Notes: a model not told the origin generated them from the sequence alone. A stretch of DNA of 64,000 nucleotides from Paenalcaligenes niemegkensis (GCF_022230885.1 NZ_JAKGCT010000002.1:288950-352949); one strand, 5' to 3'; counted from the stretch's first letter, positions 40,337-52,228 are shown. Translations and numbers: made by a program.

Positions 40337-41793
40337 CTACTCTTCAGCAGACAATGCTTTTTCCAGCCGGTTATCAACATAAGCACTCGTGCGAAGTTGA
40401 CTTAACCAGTCGTCGAAAGCGGGCTCAACACGCTGCTGAAACAAGTACTGTCTGGCCTGCATGCGGCGGAACTCGCTTTCCATATTTTTAGTACGTCGCT
40501 CTTCGACACGAATCAAATGCCATCCAAACTGAGAGCGTACAGGGGCACTGACTTGTCCTACTGTTAATGCATCCATTGCCTGCTCGAACGCAGGGACGGT
40601 CTCGCCTGGTGTTAACCAGCCCAGATCTCCCCTTGCGGAGCGGAAGAGTCTTCGGAATAGTTGCGAGCGATTTCTTCAAAAGACTCACCGTGGCTGAGGC
40701 GGCCCTGCAGCTGGGTGATTCGTTCCAGTGCCTGCTCATCACTACGAATTTGAGAAAGCTTGACCAGTATATGGCGCGCATGCGTTTGGGTCACGAGCAT
40801 CTCACCACTATCAAGAGCAGCGGCTGCCCCGCCTGCCCGGGGTGACAAGTCTTGAGCCTCGTCGGGCGTACCGCGATTTACCACTTTCAAGATGTGATAA
40901 CCCACACCGCTGCGCACGAGGTCAGTAACCTGGCCTGCTTGCAAACTTTGTATTGCTTGTAAAAACAAGTCAGGCCACCCTTCGGCAGGCCGAGTACCCA
41001 GTGCCCCGCCCTCTAGTGCTTCGGAGCCATCGGAAGAGGCTGCCGCTATGCCAGCGAAATCGGCTCCGCTGCGCACTTGAGCCAATAGACCTTCAGCCTT
41101 GGTACGTAAGCCGGCTTCAGTAGCTGTATCGGCATTTTCAGGCACGCGCACCAAGATTTGGGCAAGCTCAAAATATACCGGGCCATCCGTCACGGGGCTA
41201 ACAGACTCCGGCTGATCAGGATCTATACCCTGGCTTCTCAAGAAGGAGTCGATTTCCGAATCACTGATATTGATGCGTCCATCAACCATACGCTGACGTA
41301 GCTGATCCAGCAGTAAATCGTGCCGTAGGCTTTTCAGGTAATCGCTCCACTCGATACCCGTTTTCTGTATCTCGAGTTGCAGCTGTTCAGACGTCAACTG
41401 ATTCCGCCCGGCAATAAGCTCAACCGCATCGCTGATTTCAGCATCACTGATCGTGATTCCGAGCCGATCGCCCTCCTGCTCTTGTAAGGTTTCATCAATT
41501 AAGCGCTGCAATACCTGCAGGCGCAATACTTGCTGATCCGGAGCAGGAATATTCTGCGCTTTTAATTGCTTGCCCACGCGCTGGGCTTCTACATCTACCT
41601 GCCTGAGGGTGATAACCTGGGTTTCCACCACAGCAGCAATACCGTCAACAAACTGCCCTGATCGCTCAGATGCTTGCTCCGCCGGGGCCTCTTGTGTTTG
41701 TGCCCAAGCCAGCCCTGACGAAAATAAGGCTGAGACGGCGACGATACCACTCGCTACCGCTTGTTTCGAACGACGTACCTGCATGTTATTCAT
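40337..41793 (-). CDS. surA: SurA, periplasmic chaperone and peptidyl-prolyl isomerase (frameshifted)
   Basis: Outer-membrane protein chaperone. Signal peptide from ATG 41793 (MNNMQVRRSK...LAWA|QTQE), N-terminal SurA_N domain (VDGIAAVVETQVITLRQVD), first parvulin domain (ILVRVPENADTATEAGLRTK) and second parvulin domain (ARHILVKLSQIRSDEQAL). The C4 run at 40629-40632 is one base short; corrected, the frame continues APQGGDLGWLTPGETVPAF and totals 486 codons. Its start overlaps the lptD stop. Confidence 0.92.
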
Positions 41794-44211
41794 ACCTCTC
41801 GAAGGTGGTGGTCTCTGGTATTGGCGGGGTAACTGACTCGTAGCCGACAATACGTTCTCGAAGCAGGTTCATGGGGTCAGTACCTAATGAGCCTAATCCC
41901 GAGAGTTCAAGCTGGAAAAACACTGCCGAGTTACTTTCTCTGGCAGATACTGCATAACGTTGCATCACAAAGCGCCCGGTCCAGCAACAATCACCTTTGT
42001 ACTCCAGACCGAGTATTGTCTGTGTACTACGCTTCTCTTGTAAAGAGTAATCAACGCGGCCCAAGGCATAAAACCGATTGCTAAGTGGCCACTGCGTAGT
42101 CACAGAGACACGCTCTTTAGAATTGTCTGCCTCTCTATTATCACGGAATAAACCTGGATTATCGAAAGCTCTGGGGTCTCGTTCGTAACGATACGATGCT
42201 GAAAGCGTTGCCAGCCGTTTAGGCTGCCACCTGAAACCTGCGCTCATACGATTACGATCACGGGTATCGGGATTGAGTTGTGCATCAAAACGCACGCCCA
42301 GCGTATTGGTCAGCGCAGCGTAGGCCCCAACCAGATAATCAGAGCGACGGCGGCTTTCAGGATACTCGTTACTGGGGTTATTTCCCAGAAACACCTTTTG
42401 ATCATCAAAGTAGAGGCGCTGTGCTGCTTGCAGCATAAGGCGCTCGAAGCCTGTATCAGCGTCCAGCCAGCGGGATGTCAGACCGAAGGTTAATTGGTTG
42501 GCATTGGCGATGCGGTCCCATCCGCCACTGTAGATGTTTTCACTAAATGCCTGGGCAAAATTAAAGCTGGTGATCGACGTATCGAAGATCGGCAACGTGC
42601 TTTGATCACGATATGGCACATATAAATAATACAAACGCGGCTCAAGTGTCTGCAGCGCCGCGTTTCCAAACAGCGTAGCGTCGCGCTCGAAAGTTAAGCC
42701 CGAGTCAATGGAGTATATTGGCACTACCCGGCTTTCACTTCTGGGCCGGTTACGAGTGTCATTGGGCATGCGATCCCACTCGGTATTATATTGGCTCAGA
42801 TGCAAACCCACCTGGGGAGTCACGTATCCTGCGGCCTTGACCATAGGATAGCTTAACGTGGTGTAGGATGAATAACGGGCGCCATCCGGAGCCAGCCGCG
42901 TTCTTCTATAGTCTGGTAAGCCACCGCCGCCATAAAACTTAGAAATAGAACCCGAATAAAACGGCATTTCGAAACGCGTAGCCGAGTTTTCTGACACCAG
43001 ATCAAAACCATTCCAGTTGTATCGCGCCCCCGCACACTGAGCTCCGGCATACGGTTGTATTCCGGGCGTCTATATCCGGTGGTTTCGTCCTGCAAGGTCT
43101 GATAACGCGTAACCGACAATGCACTATTAAAGTATTTTGCGCCTGACCAGGTCAAGGCACCCGTACTGGCCAGTTCGGTAACAGTAGAATTGTTGATATC
43201 GAAAGTAGAGAAGTCACGAAAGTAATTATCATCAGAGACGCGGTTATAGCGATACGAAGCGCCAAAACCATTACCCAGCGACTCGCGGTGCTCGGCGGCG
43301 AACAGCCAGCGCTTATCGTCAACCTGCTTGTCGTTGCCTAGATAGGTACCGGCCAACTGGCCCTCGTAGCTACGCCCCAAATACCGGAACTCGCCCTCTA
43401 GCTGCGTGCCCCGCTTGGAATAATAACGAGGGGTAAGCGTCGCATCGTAATTGGGTGCCAAATTAAAATAATAGGGCAAGCCGAACTCGAAGCCGCTATT
43501 ACTAGAGTAACCATAGGTAGGTGTCAGGAAACCCGACTTGCGCTCTTCGCGTAAAGGAAAGCTAAAGTAGGGCGAATACAGAATAGGCACGTCTTTGAAA
43601 TACAGCACACCGTGCCTGGCAATACCTTCGTTGTCATCGAAATGCAGATCAACAGTAGGCGCCTTGATGAACCACGACGGTGCGGGACAAGGACACGCGC
43701 TGTAATTGACCGTTTTCAAGCGCAGATGCTGGCGGCTAAGCGCCGTACCATGCTCCGCTGTTCCTGAGCCTCCCGAGTTCATCCAGAACTGGGGCTCCGA
43801 CATCTCGCCCGTTTCCGAGTCGAGATTGTAATCAATGACGGGGCTACGTACGATACTGCCGTCACGCATCAACATGCCGTTTCCGCGCACCTTAACATCA
43901 CCGGTTTCTTTTCTATAGCGGATTTGATCGCCCTTGCTTACCGAGTCGATGCGCCGAACCTGGGCATCGCCCGTGATTACTAGCTCGCCTTCGTCGTTGA
44001 CTTCCATTTTGTCACCGGCCAAGTACACTGCCATATCGTCTTCATTGACTTGGTGCAGACGTAAATGAGGCGCCGTTTGCAAAGAGGGTGTAGCCACCTC
44101 GTTAGCAACAGCACGAGTCGGCAAGACCGCCACTGGTACACAAGCGACTAGTAAAAAATATGAACACCAAACAGCTCGCACCGGATTTGCGCCCTCTGGA
44201 AAAATACGCAT
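41786..44211 (-). CDS. lptD: LptD, LPS-assembly outer-membrane protein (frameshifted)
   Basis: Outer-membrane beta-barrel that inserts LPS together with LptE. Signal peptide (about 1-37), N-terminal OstA-like jellyroll (DKMEVNDEGELVITGDAQVR; DQIRYRKETGDVKVRG), then the Cys pair in SACPCPAPSWFI and the barrel with PYYFNLAPNYDATLTPRYYS. The C5 run at 43027-43031 is one base short; added, it reads RGARYNWNGFDLVSENSATR and gives 809 codons. Start ATG 44211 chosen from the signal peptide; 44232 also possible. Confidence 0.92.
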
Positions 44212-44322
44212 TAAATTTACACGCCTGGCCAACGATTGTGGCCGCGAGCCGTTATTATAGAGAAGCTAGCACTAATGCGGCAGCGTAATCGCTTCATTTT
44301 CTTACGGACACAGTTTTTACCC

Positions 44323-45369
44323 ATGGATGCCACCCCTACTACGGCTGAGAATAGCCGCTACACATTAATGCTCGAATGGTTGAAAAGCCTAGCTATAGCT
44401 GACGATCTTCAGTTTAGTACCATTACACCGGCATCAAGTGACGCCAGTTTCAGGCACTATTACCGTCTTAGAAAAGGGGATGACACGCTTATCGTAATGG
44501 ATGCACCGCCAAGCAAAGAAAACAATGCAGCTTTTGCAGATATTACCGCACGCTTGGCCGCAGTAAAGCTTAATGTGCCTGTTATTGTAGCGTCGAACCT
44601 TGAACTTGGATTCATGCTGCTAAGCGATTTAGGCAAAACCAACTACTACAACGCCATCCAGGCCGGCCTGGAAGATGCCGAACTGCAGGCATTATATAGA
44701 AATGCCATCGATAGCCTGGTCACGCTGCAAGGAGCCGACCACCAAGGCCTTGAAGTCTACGACGCAGAACGCATGCTAGATGAACTATCATTATTTGAGC
44801 TTTGGTATGTCAATCAGCATTGCAACACCACGCTCAGCGAACAAGAACGCAGCTCGCTTGCACAATGCTTCGCAGTCCTTGTTGCCGACAACGTAAGCGT
44901 GGCCCAAGTATTGGTACACCGCGACTTCCACTCGCCTAACTTGATGATGCCTATCGATAGCAGCTTGAAACCCGGCATCATTGATTACCAAGACGCCGTT
45001 GCTGGCCCTATCACCTATGACCTTGCCTCAATGGTCATGGACGCCCGCCACACGTGGTCAGAAGAACAGCAGCTGGACTGGGCCATTCGTTACTGGCAGG
45101 CTGCGATTCATGCGAAGTTACCCGTCAGCACCGACTTTGCCGAGTTCCATCGAGCCTATGAATGGATGAGCGTGCAGCGCAACCTGCGCATACTAGGTGT
45201 GTTTTCCCGACTTTCCATCCGCGACAACAAAGACCAGTATCTTGCACATATCCCTCGGGTTTGCGCCTACCTTCGCCTTATCGTCAGCCGCTACGAAGAG
45301 CTCAGTCCTATCCGTAAGCTTTTGGACCGTCTTGAAGGTCGGCAGACCGTTCTTGGCGTCACCCTATAA
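44323..45369 (+). CDS. amgK: AmgK, anomeric MurNAc/GlcNAc kinase
   Basis: A 348-residue aminoglycoside-phosphotransferase-fold sugar kinase. Family marks: SDASFRHYYRL, LLSDLGKTNYYNAIQ, the catalytic loop VLVHRDFHSPNLMM and GIIDYQDAVAGPITYDL. AmgK phosphorylates MurNAc at C1 in the recycling shortcut to UDP-MurNAc that bypasses de novo MurA synthesis; the next gene, murU, supplies the following step. It is divergent from lptD, as commonly seen. Start ATG 44323 fits the family N-terminus; the frame is open further upstream. Confidence 0.92.
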   Translation: MDATPTTAENSRYTLMLEWLKSLAIADDLQFSTITPASSDASFRHYYRLRKGDDTLIVMDAPPSKENNAAFADITARLAAVKLNVPVIVASNLELGFMLLSDLGKTNYYNAIQAGLEDAELQALYRNAIDSLVTLQGADHQGLEVYDAERMLDELSLFELWYVNQHCNTTLSEQERSSLAQCFAVLVADNVSVAQVLVHRDFHSPNLMMPIDSSLKPGIIDYQDAVAGPITYDLASMVMDARHTWSEEQQLDWAIRYWQAAIHAKLPVSTDFAEFHRAYEWMSVQRNLRILGVFSRLSIRDNKDQYLAHIPRVCAYLRLIVSRYEELSPIRKLLDRLEGRQTVLGVTL

Positions 45370-46070
<701 letters not shown>

Positions 46071-46156
46071 CCACGTTATGATTTATCTTTACTGTTTTTG
46101 CATGCCTCTGTGCGCAGGGCTGCCGTTAACCCTCAACCACAGGAACAATCTGTCTA

Positions 46157-46854
46157 ATGCTTGGTTCCAAACGCCCCGCCTTTAAACCCACCGCTTATGG
46201 CCACTCACGCAGAAAGCGCCGCATACCCCGATGGCTCGTTCTTATGCTTACTGGTGTCGTTATCGGCGTAGGTGGCTTGCTGTTTATCCAAACCAGCTAT
46301 GGGCCCACCCGCCTCACAGTAGAACAATCCGAGCAACTGCACTTTGATCTCAATAGCGCAAACTCTGAAAACCAGCGTCTGCAATCACAGTTGGGACAGG
46401 TCACCCGCGAGCTCGACGACACCCAGATCGCACTTGAAAGCCAACGTTCTAAAGTTGAAAATCACGACAGCGTGGTAACAGCACTTGAGCGTGATATCAA
46501 ACTGTTTGCCGACGCCATGCCGGCGGATCCCCGTGGCACCTCCCCGGAATACGGGCAGCCAGCTTTAGCTTTCAGGATGGAACGTTGCATCACAATATTC
46601 TCGTGATGCAAAACCCTGATCACGAAAGTGCCTTCAAAGGCCAGATGAAGCTTTCCGTCATGGGGCGCTATACCAACGGCCGCACCGGGCACATTGAAGT
46701 TGATCCTTCAGATATAGAACTGGAACGCTACAACCACGTCTCAGGAGAATCCTCTATGCCTGACGGTTTCAGTCCGCGTCAGGTTACCATTCAGATCTTC
46801 GACGACGGCACTCAAAAGCAGCGAGCCACGCGCATCATCAACGTGCCACGCTAA
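46157..46854 (+). CDS. DUF6776-type membrane-anchored coiled-coil protein (frameshifted)
   Basis: A hypothetical protein conserved in betaproteobacteria: basic N-terminus, one membrane span (about residues 28-46, WLVLMLTGVVIGVGGLLFI), a coiled coil (about 58-112, Gln/Glu/Leu-rich) and a C-terminal beta-rich domain ending ATRIINVPR. The C4 run at 46542-46545 is one base short; corrected, SPGIRAASFSFQDGTLHHN joins the halves for 233 codons. Function unknown. Confidence 0.8.
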
Positions 46855-46861
46855 ACTCGTT

Positions 46862-46914
46862 AAAAAGCCTTTAGCAGTGAGAGTGAGCCTATTGCTGGCA
46901 CCACTGCTAAAGGC
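46862..46914 (-). terminator. Intrinsic terminator of the GST gene
   Basis: A 13-bp stem (GCCTTTAGCAGTG / CACTGCTAAAGGC) followed on the minus strand by TTTTTA, 29 nt beyond the corrected end of the glutathione S-transferase gene. It could also slow transcripts arriving from the plus-strand gene, although no T-run follows on that side. Confidence 0.8.
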
Positions 46915-46942
46915 CGAATACCCCGTATCATCTAAACAGAAC

Positions 46943-47631
46943 TCAGCTCACTGCCGTACAGTCCTCAACTGAGTCTTGACAGGCAAGGCTTGGCTCCTCA
47001 GGGCCTGCGGGGAAGATTCCCGACATCACCGTAAAGCCAGGAATTCGTTTTACACGATCAGTCCACCGCCGGATAGCTGGGTAGTCCTGCCGGTAAACGC
47101 CCCCTCTTCTGCCAGCATAATATATGGAAAACAGGCAATATCGGCGATTGTCGGATGCTCTTCAGAACAAATCCACGACCTGCCCTCTTGCTCGGCCATC
47201 CAAAGGTGCTCATCCAGCACCCTGAAAAGGCGATGAGCTCCGTCGCGTGCTGCCTGAATATCCAGATCGTAAAGCAAACCATCATGCAAACGAGCGGCAG
47301 ACGCCGTAGCTGTAATCGCATCAGCGAAAGCCAGCCACTGGGAGATTTCACCTAACCGTTTAGGATTATCCCGCGGATACCATAAGCCGCTAGCATCATA
47401 CTGACTGGCCAGGTAAACCAGAATCGCCTGAGCGTCACGAAGGTAAAAGCCGTCGTCTTCAATGACGGGCAACTGACCTAAGGGGTTGATACGTAAAAAT
47501 GCTGGCTGTTTATGCTCAGCTTCAGGGTAGAAAGCTACTGCAGCGGTATGGAAAGGAACGTTCAACATAGTCAGAAACAATCTGATCTTGTAACAGTTTC
47601 CCGATAGCTCATAGTTATATAACGTAATCAT
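46943..47631 (-). CDS. Glutathione S-transferase family protein (frameshifted)
   Basis: N-terminal thioredoxin-like domain (MITLYNYELSGNCYKIRLFL; RINPLGQLPVIEDDGFYLRD with cis-Pro and ligand Asp) and an all-helical C-domain (PTIADIACFPYIML). The C5 run at 47100-47104 is one base short; restored, the coding strand reads EEGGVYRQDYPAIRRW and runs to a stop at 46943-46945, 230 codons. Placed with the oxygenase genes on the same strand, 8 nt from the reductase stop, it may be part of the same catabolic operon, for instance in handling reactive products such as formaldehyde; this is inference. Confidence 0.85.
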
Positions 47632-47639
47632 TTTGCCAC

Positions 47640-49429
47640 CTATATATCCAGTACCAAGCGTTTACCCAGCGCACGTGAGACACACGTCATGATTTTTTTG
47701 CCCTGTTTCTTTTCATCATTATTGAGATACACATCCTGATGAAAAGGCTCGCCTTCAAGTACAGAAACCATACAGGTCCCACAGGCTCCCTGTTCACAAG
47801 AGGAAGGCATATCCACGCCATTTCGACGTAACACCTCGAGGATCGTTTCGCCCGCCCCTACTGTTAAGCTAAGGTTCGATCTGGCCAGAGACACTTCAAA
47901 GCTTGAACTATCGTCGATGAGGGTATCGTTGGCAAAATATTCGAAATGCACCGCCGACTCCGGCCATCCGTTTTCCTGAGCGATCTGCCGTGCCGCTGTC
48001 AACATGGGACCCGGCCCACATACATACACCTGTTGACTGGGCTCATACTTAGCCAGCACGTCATGCAGCATTTTTGCTGTTGCCGCAGCATCAAGGCCAA
48101 GATGCTGCCTATGGTTTACGCCTGCCTGAGACAGACGCCTTGCAAAAGCTATGTGGCTAGCTGTCCGCGCAAAATGGTGCAGCTCGTAAGCCAAGCCCTG
48201 ATGATGCAATGCCTGCGCCATAGCGCAAATCGGCGTTACACCAATGCCTCCGGCAATCAGTATTGTTTTTTCCGCATCACGGCGCAATGGAAAGTTATTG
48301 CGCGGCGCAGAAATAGCCAGCAAATCACCCTCGCGTACAACCTCGTGCAAGCATTCGGAGCCACCACGGGAATCCAGTTCGCGTTTAACACCAATCTGGT
48401 AACTGCTGCCTTCACCTGGTCCGTTAACAATAGAGTACTGGCGGGTCAAGCCATTGGGCAGACGCACATCAATATGGGAGCCGGGCTGGGCTGTTGGCAA
48501 TGCCCCTTCCAGAGGAACCAGCTCAAAAGCCATTACATCGTCGCATTCTGACCATTTTCGTTTGACGCTGACGCGCAATGCCGTAACCGCCCCCGAGCTT
48601 TCCGTACGTGCAACGGAATCAGGCCGCGCGTGAAACTGAACTATTTTGGGTGCGACCTCTACCGGCGGAGTCAGTGGCGAACCAAGCTCAGCTTCAATAC
48701 TGTTCCTTGCCTCGCTTAGCAACCAGTTATGCTGGCGCAAAATAGCCATGCGCTCTTGCTGGCACTTGACGCTGCTGACAATGCCGCGCACTACGCACCG
48801 CCCCTCGGAAACTGGCTGCACAAATAAAAGCACTTCGGCGCTATCATTTTCATAGCTGGATAAAAAGCGCAGACTACGCTGGTCGGCCTCTATCAGTCTG
48901 ACCTCGCTCTGGGCGACATTCGCTTCGAAAACCGGTGCAAAACGATAGCTTTTAAGGCGCTCCAGCACTACATCGGCTGGTGCATTGACCGGAATGGGGC
49001 GCAGCGTCAACAAATCGCCTTCGTTCAGGCCTGAGATGTGTACATCATCCTGAATATCTGCAGGAGCCGCCCACACCAGTCCATAACGTTCAATCGAATG
49101 ATAAGTCTTGATATTGACGGTACGCGCGGGCGCATCGGCAGGATGTGCAGGAATATAGGTACATCCCCCGTGCGGTTAGAATAACGCCAGCCGTGATACT
49201 GGCACTTAAGTTCACGGCCATCGTTAATACCAATACTAAGTCTCACTCCTCGGTGCAGACAGCGATTTTCCCACAGATTTACATGCCCATCATCGGCGCG
49301 CCACAACGCATATTCGTGACCAAGCAACTGCGCATGATAAACATGGCGCAGAGGCAAGTCATTAGAAGAGGCGATGGGGTACCAACAGGAGTCTTGCGCT
49401 CCCGCCATCATTTGTGATTGCATCAGCAT
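47640..49429 (-). CDS. Rieske-reductase fusion protein, NdmD-like (frameshifted)
   Basis: Three-part electron-transfer protein: N-terminal Rieske [2Fe-2S] domain with C57-x-H59 (RCLHRG) and C76-x2-H79 (CQYHGW), a linker of about 130 residues, then a phthalate-dioxygenase-reductase-type part with FMN motif RQYSIVNGPGE, NAD motif LIAGGIGVTPI, and C-terminal plant-type [2Fe-2S] CEQGACGTC. The frame breaks at the C5 run 49165-49169; one added base gives RTGGCTYIPAHPADAPA and 597 codons. A Rieske domain on a reductase is unusual and is the NdmD arrangement, where it supplies the cluster missing from the oxygenase NdmC. The first codons MLM allow ATG 49429 or 49423. Confidence 0.88.
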
Positions 49430-49438
49430 TCCTTAACT

Positions 49439-50335
49439 TTACACTAACTCTTCAGCGACGATTACACCGTAAGTGATGCCTTTTTCCCGCAGCCAACGCC
49501 GATAAGCAATTGCCGTCTTGTCAGCACGAATAGGTACTTCGGCGCGAGGATCCAGCGGTAAGCGCTTAGGATTCTGATTTTCAAGAATAGGTTTATCCTG
49601 GCCGAAAATAGTCTGCTGGAAAAGACGAATCATCTTGTCTTCATTGGTATTGTCCAACAGGCTCAGCATCATATGGGCACGGACACGCTCCTCGTCTACG
49701 GGCTGCAAAAACAACGCAATCACGTCCAGGCGGTCATCGTAGCCAGGGCTAGACTTATACAACACAGAACAGTACGGGTGGGGCACGCGATAGATGTACT
49801 CGACATCAGCTCCGCTCGTTGCCGTCGCTGCAGCCATGGGCTGATAAAAACGGCATTTGGTCGCGATAATCTCGTCGGTGTCAGCAGTGATCTCGACGTC
49901 GTAGTCTTTGACTTCAGTATGCGGTTCTACGCCCAGGATGTCAGTGTGGACAAAGGGAAAATGCCCCATATCGAGGAAGTTCTCAACGGCTCGCGGAGCC
50001 GATACATGAACACCCATTGTGGCAGCATTGAGGTTACGGCGATCAGGCTCCTGATATTCGGGGACCAAAAAGAGCTCAATAGGATCGTCTCCCAAACAGA
50101 CCCAGATGTAGCCATAAGCGCACTGGCTCTTTACCAGATCGCTTTCCTCTTGCGGCGCCGTCTTTGATACGTCGGAATACCAGACTTTTACTGTCTCATC
50201 AGGGAAAACCTTGAATGACAGTTTTTCAGCCAAAAGAACGGTGCTTTTAACGACATTGCTGCCCGCCTCTGCAATGGCTCCGATGGGATGCCACAAGTTT
50301 TTAATGTGCGGATCTGCACAGTTTGTACGGCTCAT
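49439..50335 (-). CDS. Rieske-less mononuclear iron oxygenase subunit, NdmC-like
   Basis: A 298-residue protein with the catalytic (SRPBCC) domain of Rieske oxygenases: NFLDMGHFPFVHTDILG gives bridging Asp122 and iron ligands His125 and His130. The N-terminal 95 residues keep the beta-strands of the Rieske fold (LWHPIGAIAEAG; CAYGYIWVCLGDDP), but both cluster-binding loops (C-x-H and C-x2-H) are gone. It must therefore draw electrons from an external Rieske protein, which the next gene carries. Start ATG 50335 is set by GGAGG 8 nt upstream; the frame is open beyond it. Substrate unknown; N-methyl compounds are suggested by resemblance to NdmC and by the divergent purine-type importer. Confidence 0.85.
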   Translation of the reverse strand: MSRTNCADPHIKNLWHPIGAIAEAGSNVVKSTVLLAEKLSFKVFPDETVKVWYSDVSKTAPQEESDLVKSQCAYGYIWVCLGDDPIELFLVPEYQEPDRRNLNAATMGVHVSAPRAVENFLDMGHFPFVHTDILGVEPHTEVKDYDVEITADTDEIIATKCRFYQPMAAATATSGADVEYIYRVPHPYCSVLYKSSPGYDDRLDVIALFLQPVDEERVRAHMMLSLLDNTNEDKMIRLFQQTIFGQDKPILENQNPKRLPLDPRAEVPIRADKTAIAYRRWLREKGITYGVIVAEELV

Positions 50336-50491
50336 TTTGCCATCCTCCAATGTTCTATTGGCACAAAACCTTTGTGTTTTAATCGCTGTCACTGCGGTTT
50401 ACGCTGAGTACAGATGTTTGTGATCATAGGGAATTTATGCACGTTTGAATTCCATTAGCGCACAAAAAAACCTCATATTATAACAAACTGC

Positions 50492-50506
50492 TGATAACGC
50501 TTATCA
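50492..50506. promoter_or_regulatory. Inverted-repeat operator candidate between oxygenase and importer
   Basis: TGATAA-CGC-TTATCA, a perfect 6-bp inverted repeat with a 3-base spacer, in the AT-rich 360-base gap between the divergent oxygenase and importer operons. It could be a site for a shared regulator of the GntR or LacI kind. No regulator gene is adjacent. Confidence 0.4.
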
Positions 50507-50695
50507 CGGATGTACAATGTGAATTTTCCAATTAATCCGTAAATTACATGAATGAATGCTTGAAACACAAAAAATGCATATACAAAATAAAATTATAAGC
50601 TCGGAGACAACAGTATGCACAAACAGTCAGAATAAAAGATTTCCTCGCTCTCTCTCGCCAGTTTCAACCCGCTACTAACGAGCTAAGGAAGTCCT

Positions 50696-52228
50696 ATGAT
50701 CCCGCGTTTGCAGTTAAGCCAAATAACAAAACGTTATCCGGGGGTGGTCGCCAACGATGACGTTTCGATGACGATTATGCCCGGCGAAATTCATGCCGTG
50801 CTCGGGGAGAACGGCGCCGGTAAATCCACCTTGATGAAGATCATTTATGGGGCTGCCCGTCCCGATAGCGGCCAGATTCAATGTGATGGCAAGCTGATTG
50901 GCGAGCACACGCCTTCAGGCGCACGAAAAATTGGCATCGAAATGGTCTACCAGCATTTCGCACTTTTTGAGTCCGTCACCGTCGTCGAAAACATCTTGTT
51001 ATCGACTGATCGTGGTTTTGACCTCAAAGAGCTGGCCACGAAAATCCAGGAGCTATCCCAGCGTTACGGGATGCCCATTGATCCCTACCGCTATGTGCAC
51101 GAGTTGTCAGTCGGCGAGCGGCAACGCGTTGAACTAGTACGGTGTTTACTGCAGCAGCCCAAACTGCTCATTCTTGATGAGCCCACTTCAGTTCTGACAC
51201 CCCAAGCTGTACTTAGTCTATTTGAAACGCTGAAGCTATTAGCCGCAGAAGGCTGCAGCATCTTATACATCAGTCATAAACTGGACGAGGTACAAGCTCT
51301 ATGCGATACCGCCACCATCCTGCGCTCAGGAAAAGTCGTGGGTACGGCCAACCCTAAATCCTGTAGCACCTCAGAACTAGCGCGACTGATGGTTGGCGCC
51401 GAAGTGCCAAAAATTGAAATTCCGGCCACATCCCGCAGCCCTGCTCCCGTCTTCAGCGTTAACAATTTAAATGCCCCCTCGCCCACCCCTCATGGCGTAC
51501 ACCTGAAAAACATCAAATTCGATGTACATGGCGGCGAAATCGTGGGGATTGCCGGTGTGTCAGGAAACGGGCAGGCAGAACTCATCGCCATGCTAAGCGG
51601 TGAGACGATCTGCAGCCCTCCAGATGCCATCAGAATTCATGGCAAGGCCGTCGGAAATTTACGTGCACACGAGCGGCGTGAGCACGGCCTTGCCTTTGTA
51701 CCTGAAGAACGCCTTGCCCGTGGTTCTGTTCCCGGTCACTCTTTATGGGAAAACAGCATTTTAACGGCGAGCAAACTAGGTTTAGTAAAAAATGGCTTCA
51801 TTAGCCGCAGCAAAAGCTTCGAATTGGCAAATTCAATTATTTCGAAATTTAAAGTCAAGGCCACGGGTCCCGAAGCCACCGCCGAAAGCTTATCCGGCGG
51901 GAATCTTCAAAAATTCATCATTGGCCGGGAAACCGCATTGAGTCCTTCTTTCTTTCTGGTTGCACAACCCACATGGGGGGTGGATATCGGAGCCGCCACC
52001 TTTATACGTCAAACGCTCATAGACCTTAGCCGTCAGGGTACGGCCATTCTTGTCATATCAGAAGAGCTGGATGAGTTGTTTGAAATCTGCGACAGCCTGC
52101 TGGTTATCAGTCAGGGAAAAATTCACGGCCCTCTCAATAAAGCATCAACTGACCGTGAAGAAATAGGCTTATTAATGACAAATGGCCGTCATTCAAGCTC
52201 CACCAAGGAGGCAGAGCGTGTTGTTTAA
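50696..52228 (+). CDS. Nucleoside/purine-type ABC importer, double ATPase (NupA/BmpB-like)
   Basis: A 510-residue tandem ATPase of the sugar/nucleoside CUT2-like class. First half: Walker A GENGAGKSTLMK, signature LSVGERQRVE, Walker B LLILDEP. The second half has a degenerate P-loop (GVSGNGQAEL), signature LSGGNLQKFI and VAQPTWGVD in place of a normal Walker B, as in this family. It heads the operon with two permeases and a BMP binding protein, which together import nucleosides, purines or related N-heterocycles. Confidence 0.9.
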   Translation: MIPRLQLSQITKRYPGVVANDDVSMTIMPGEIHAVLGENGAGKSTLMKIIYGAARPDSGQIQCDGKLIGEHTPSGARKIGIEMVYQHFALFESVTVVENILLSTDRGFDLKELATKIQELSQRYGMPIDPYRYVHELSVGERQRVELVRCLLQQPKLLILDEPTSVLTPQAVLSLFETLKLLAAEGCSILYISHKLDEVQALCDTATILRSGKVVGTANPKSCSTSELARLMVGAEVPKIEIPATSRSPAPVFSVNNLNAPSPTPHGVHLKNIKFDVHGGEIVGIAGVSGNGQAELIAMLSGETICSPPDAIRIHGKAVGNLRAHERREHGLAFVPEERLARGSVPGHSLWENSILTASKLGLVKNGFISRSKSFELANSIISKFKVKATGPEATAESLSGGNLQKFIIGRETALSPSFFLVAQPTWGVDIGAATFIRQTLIDLSRQGTAILVISEELDELFEICDSLLVISQGKIHGPLNKASTDREEIGLLMTNGRHSSSTKEAERVV

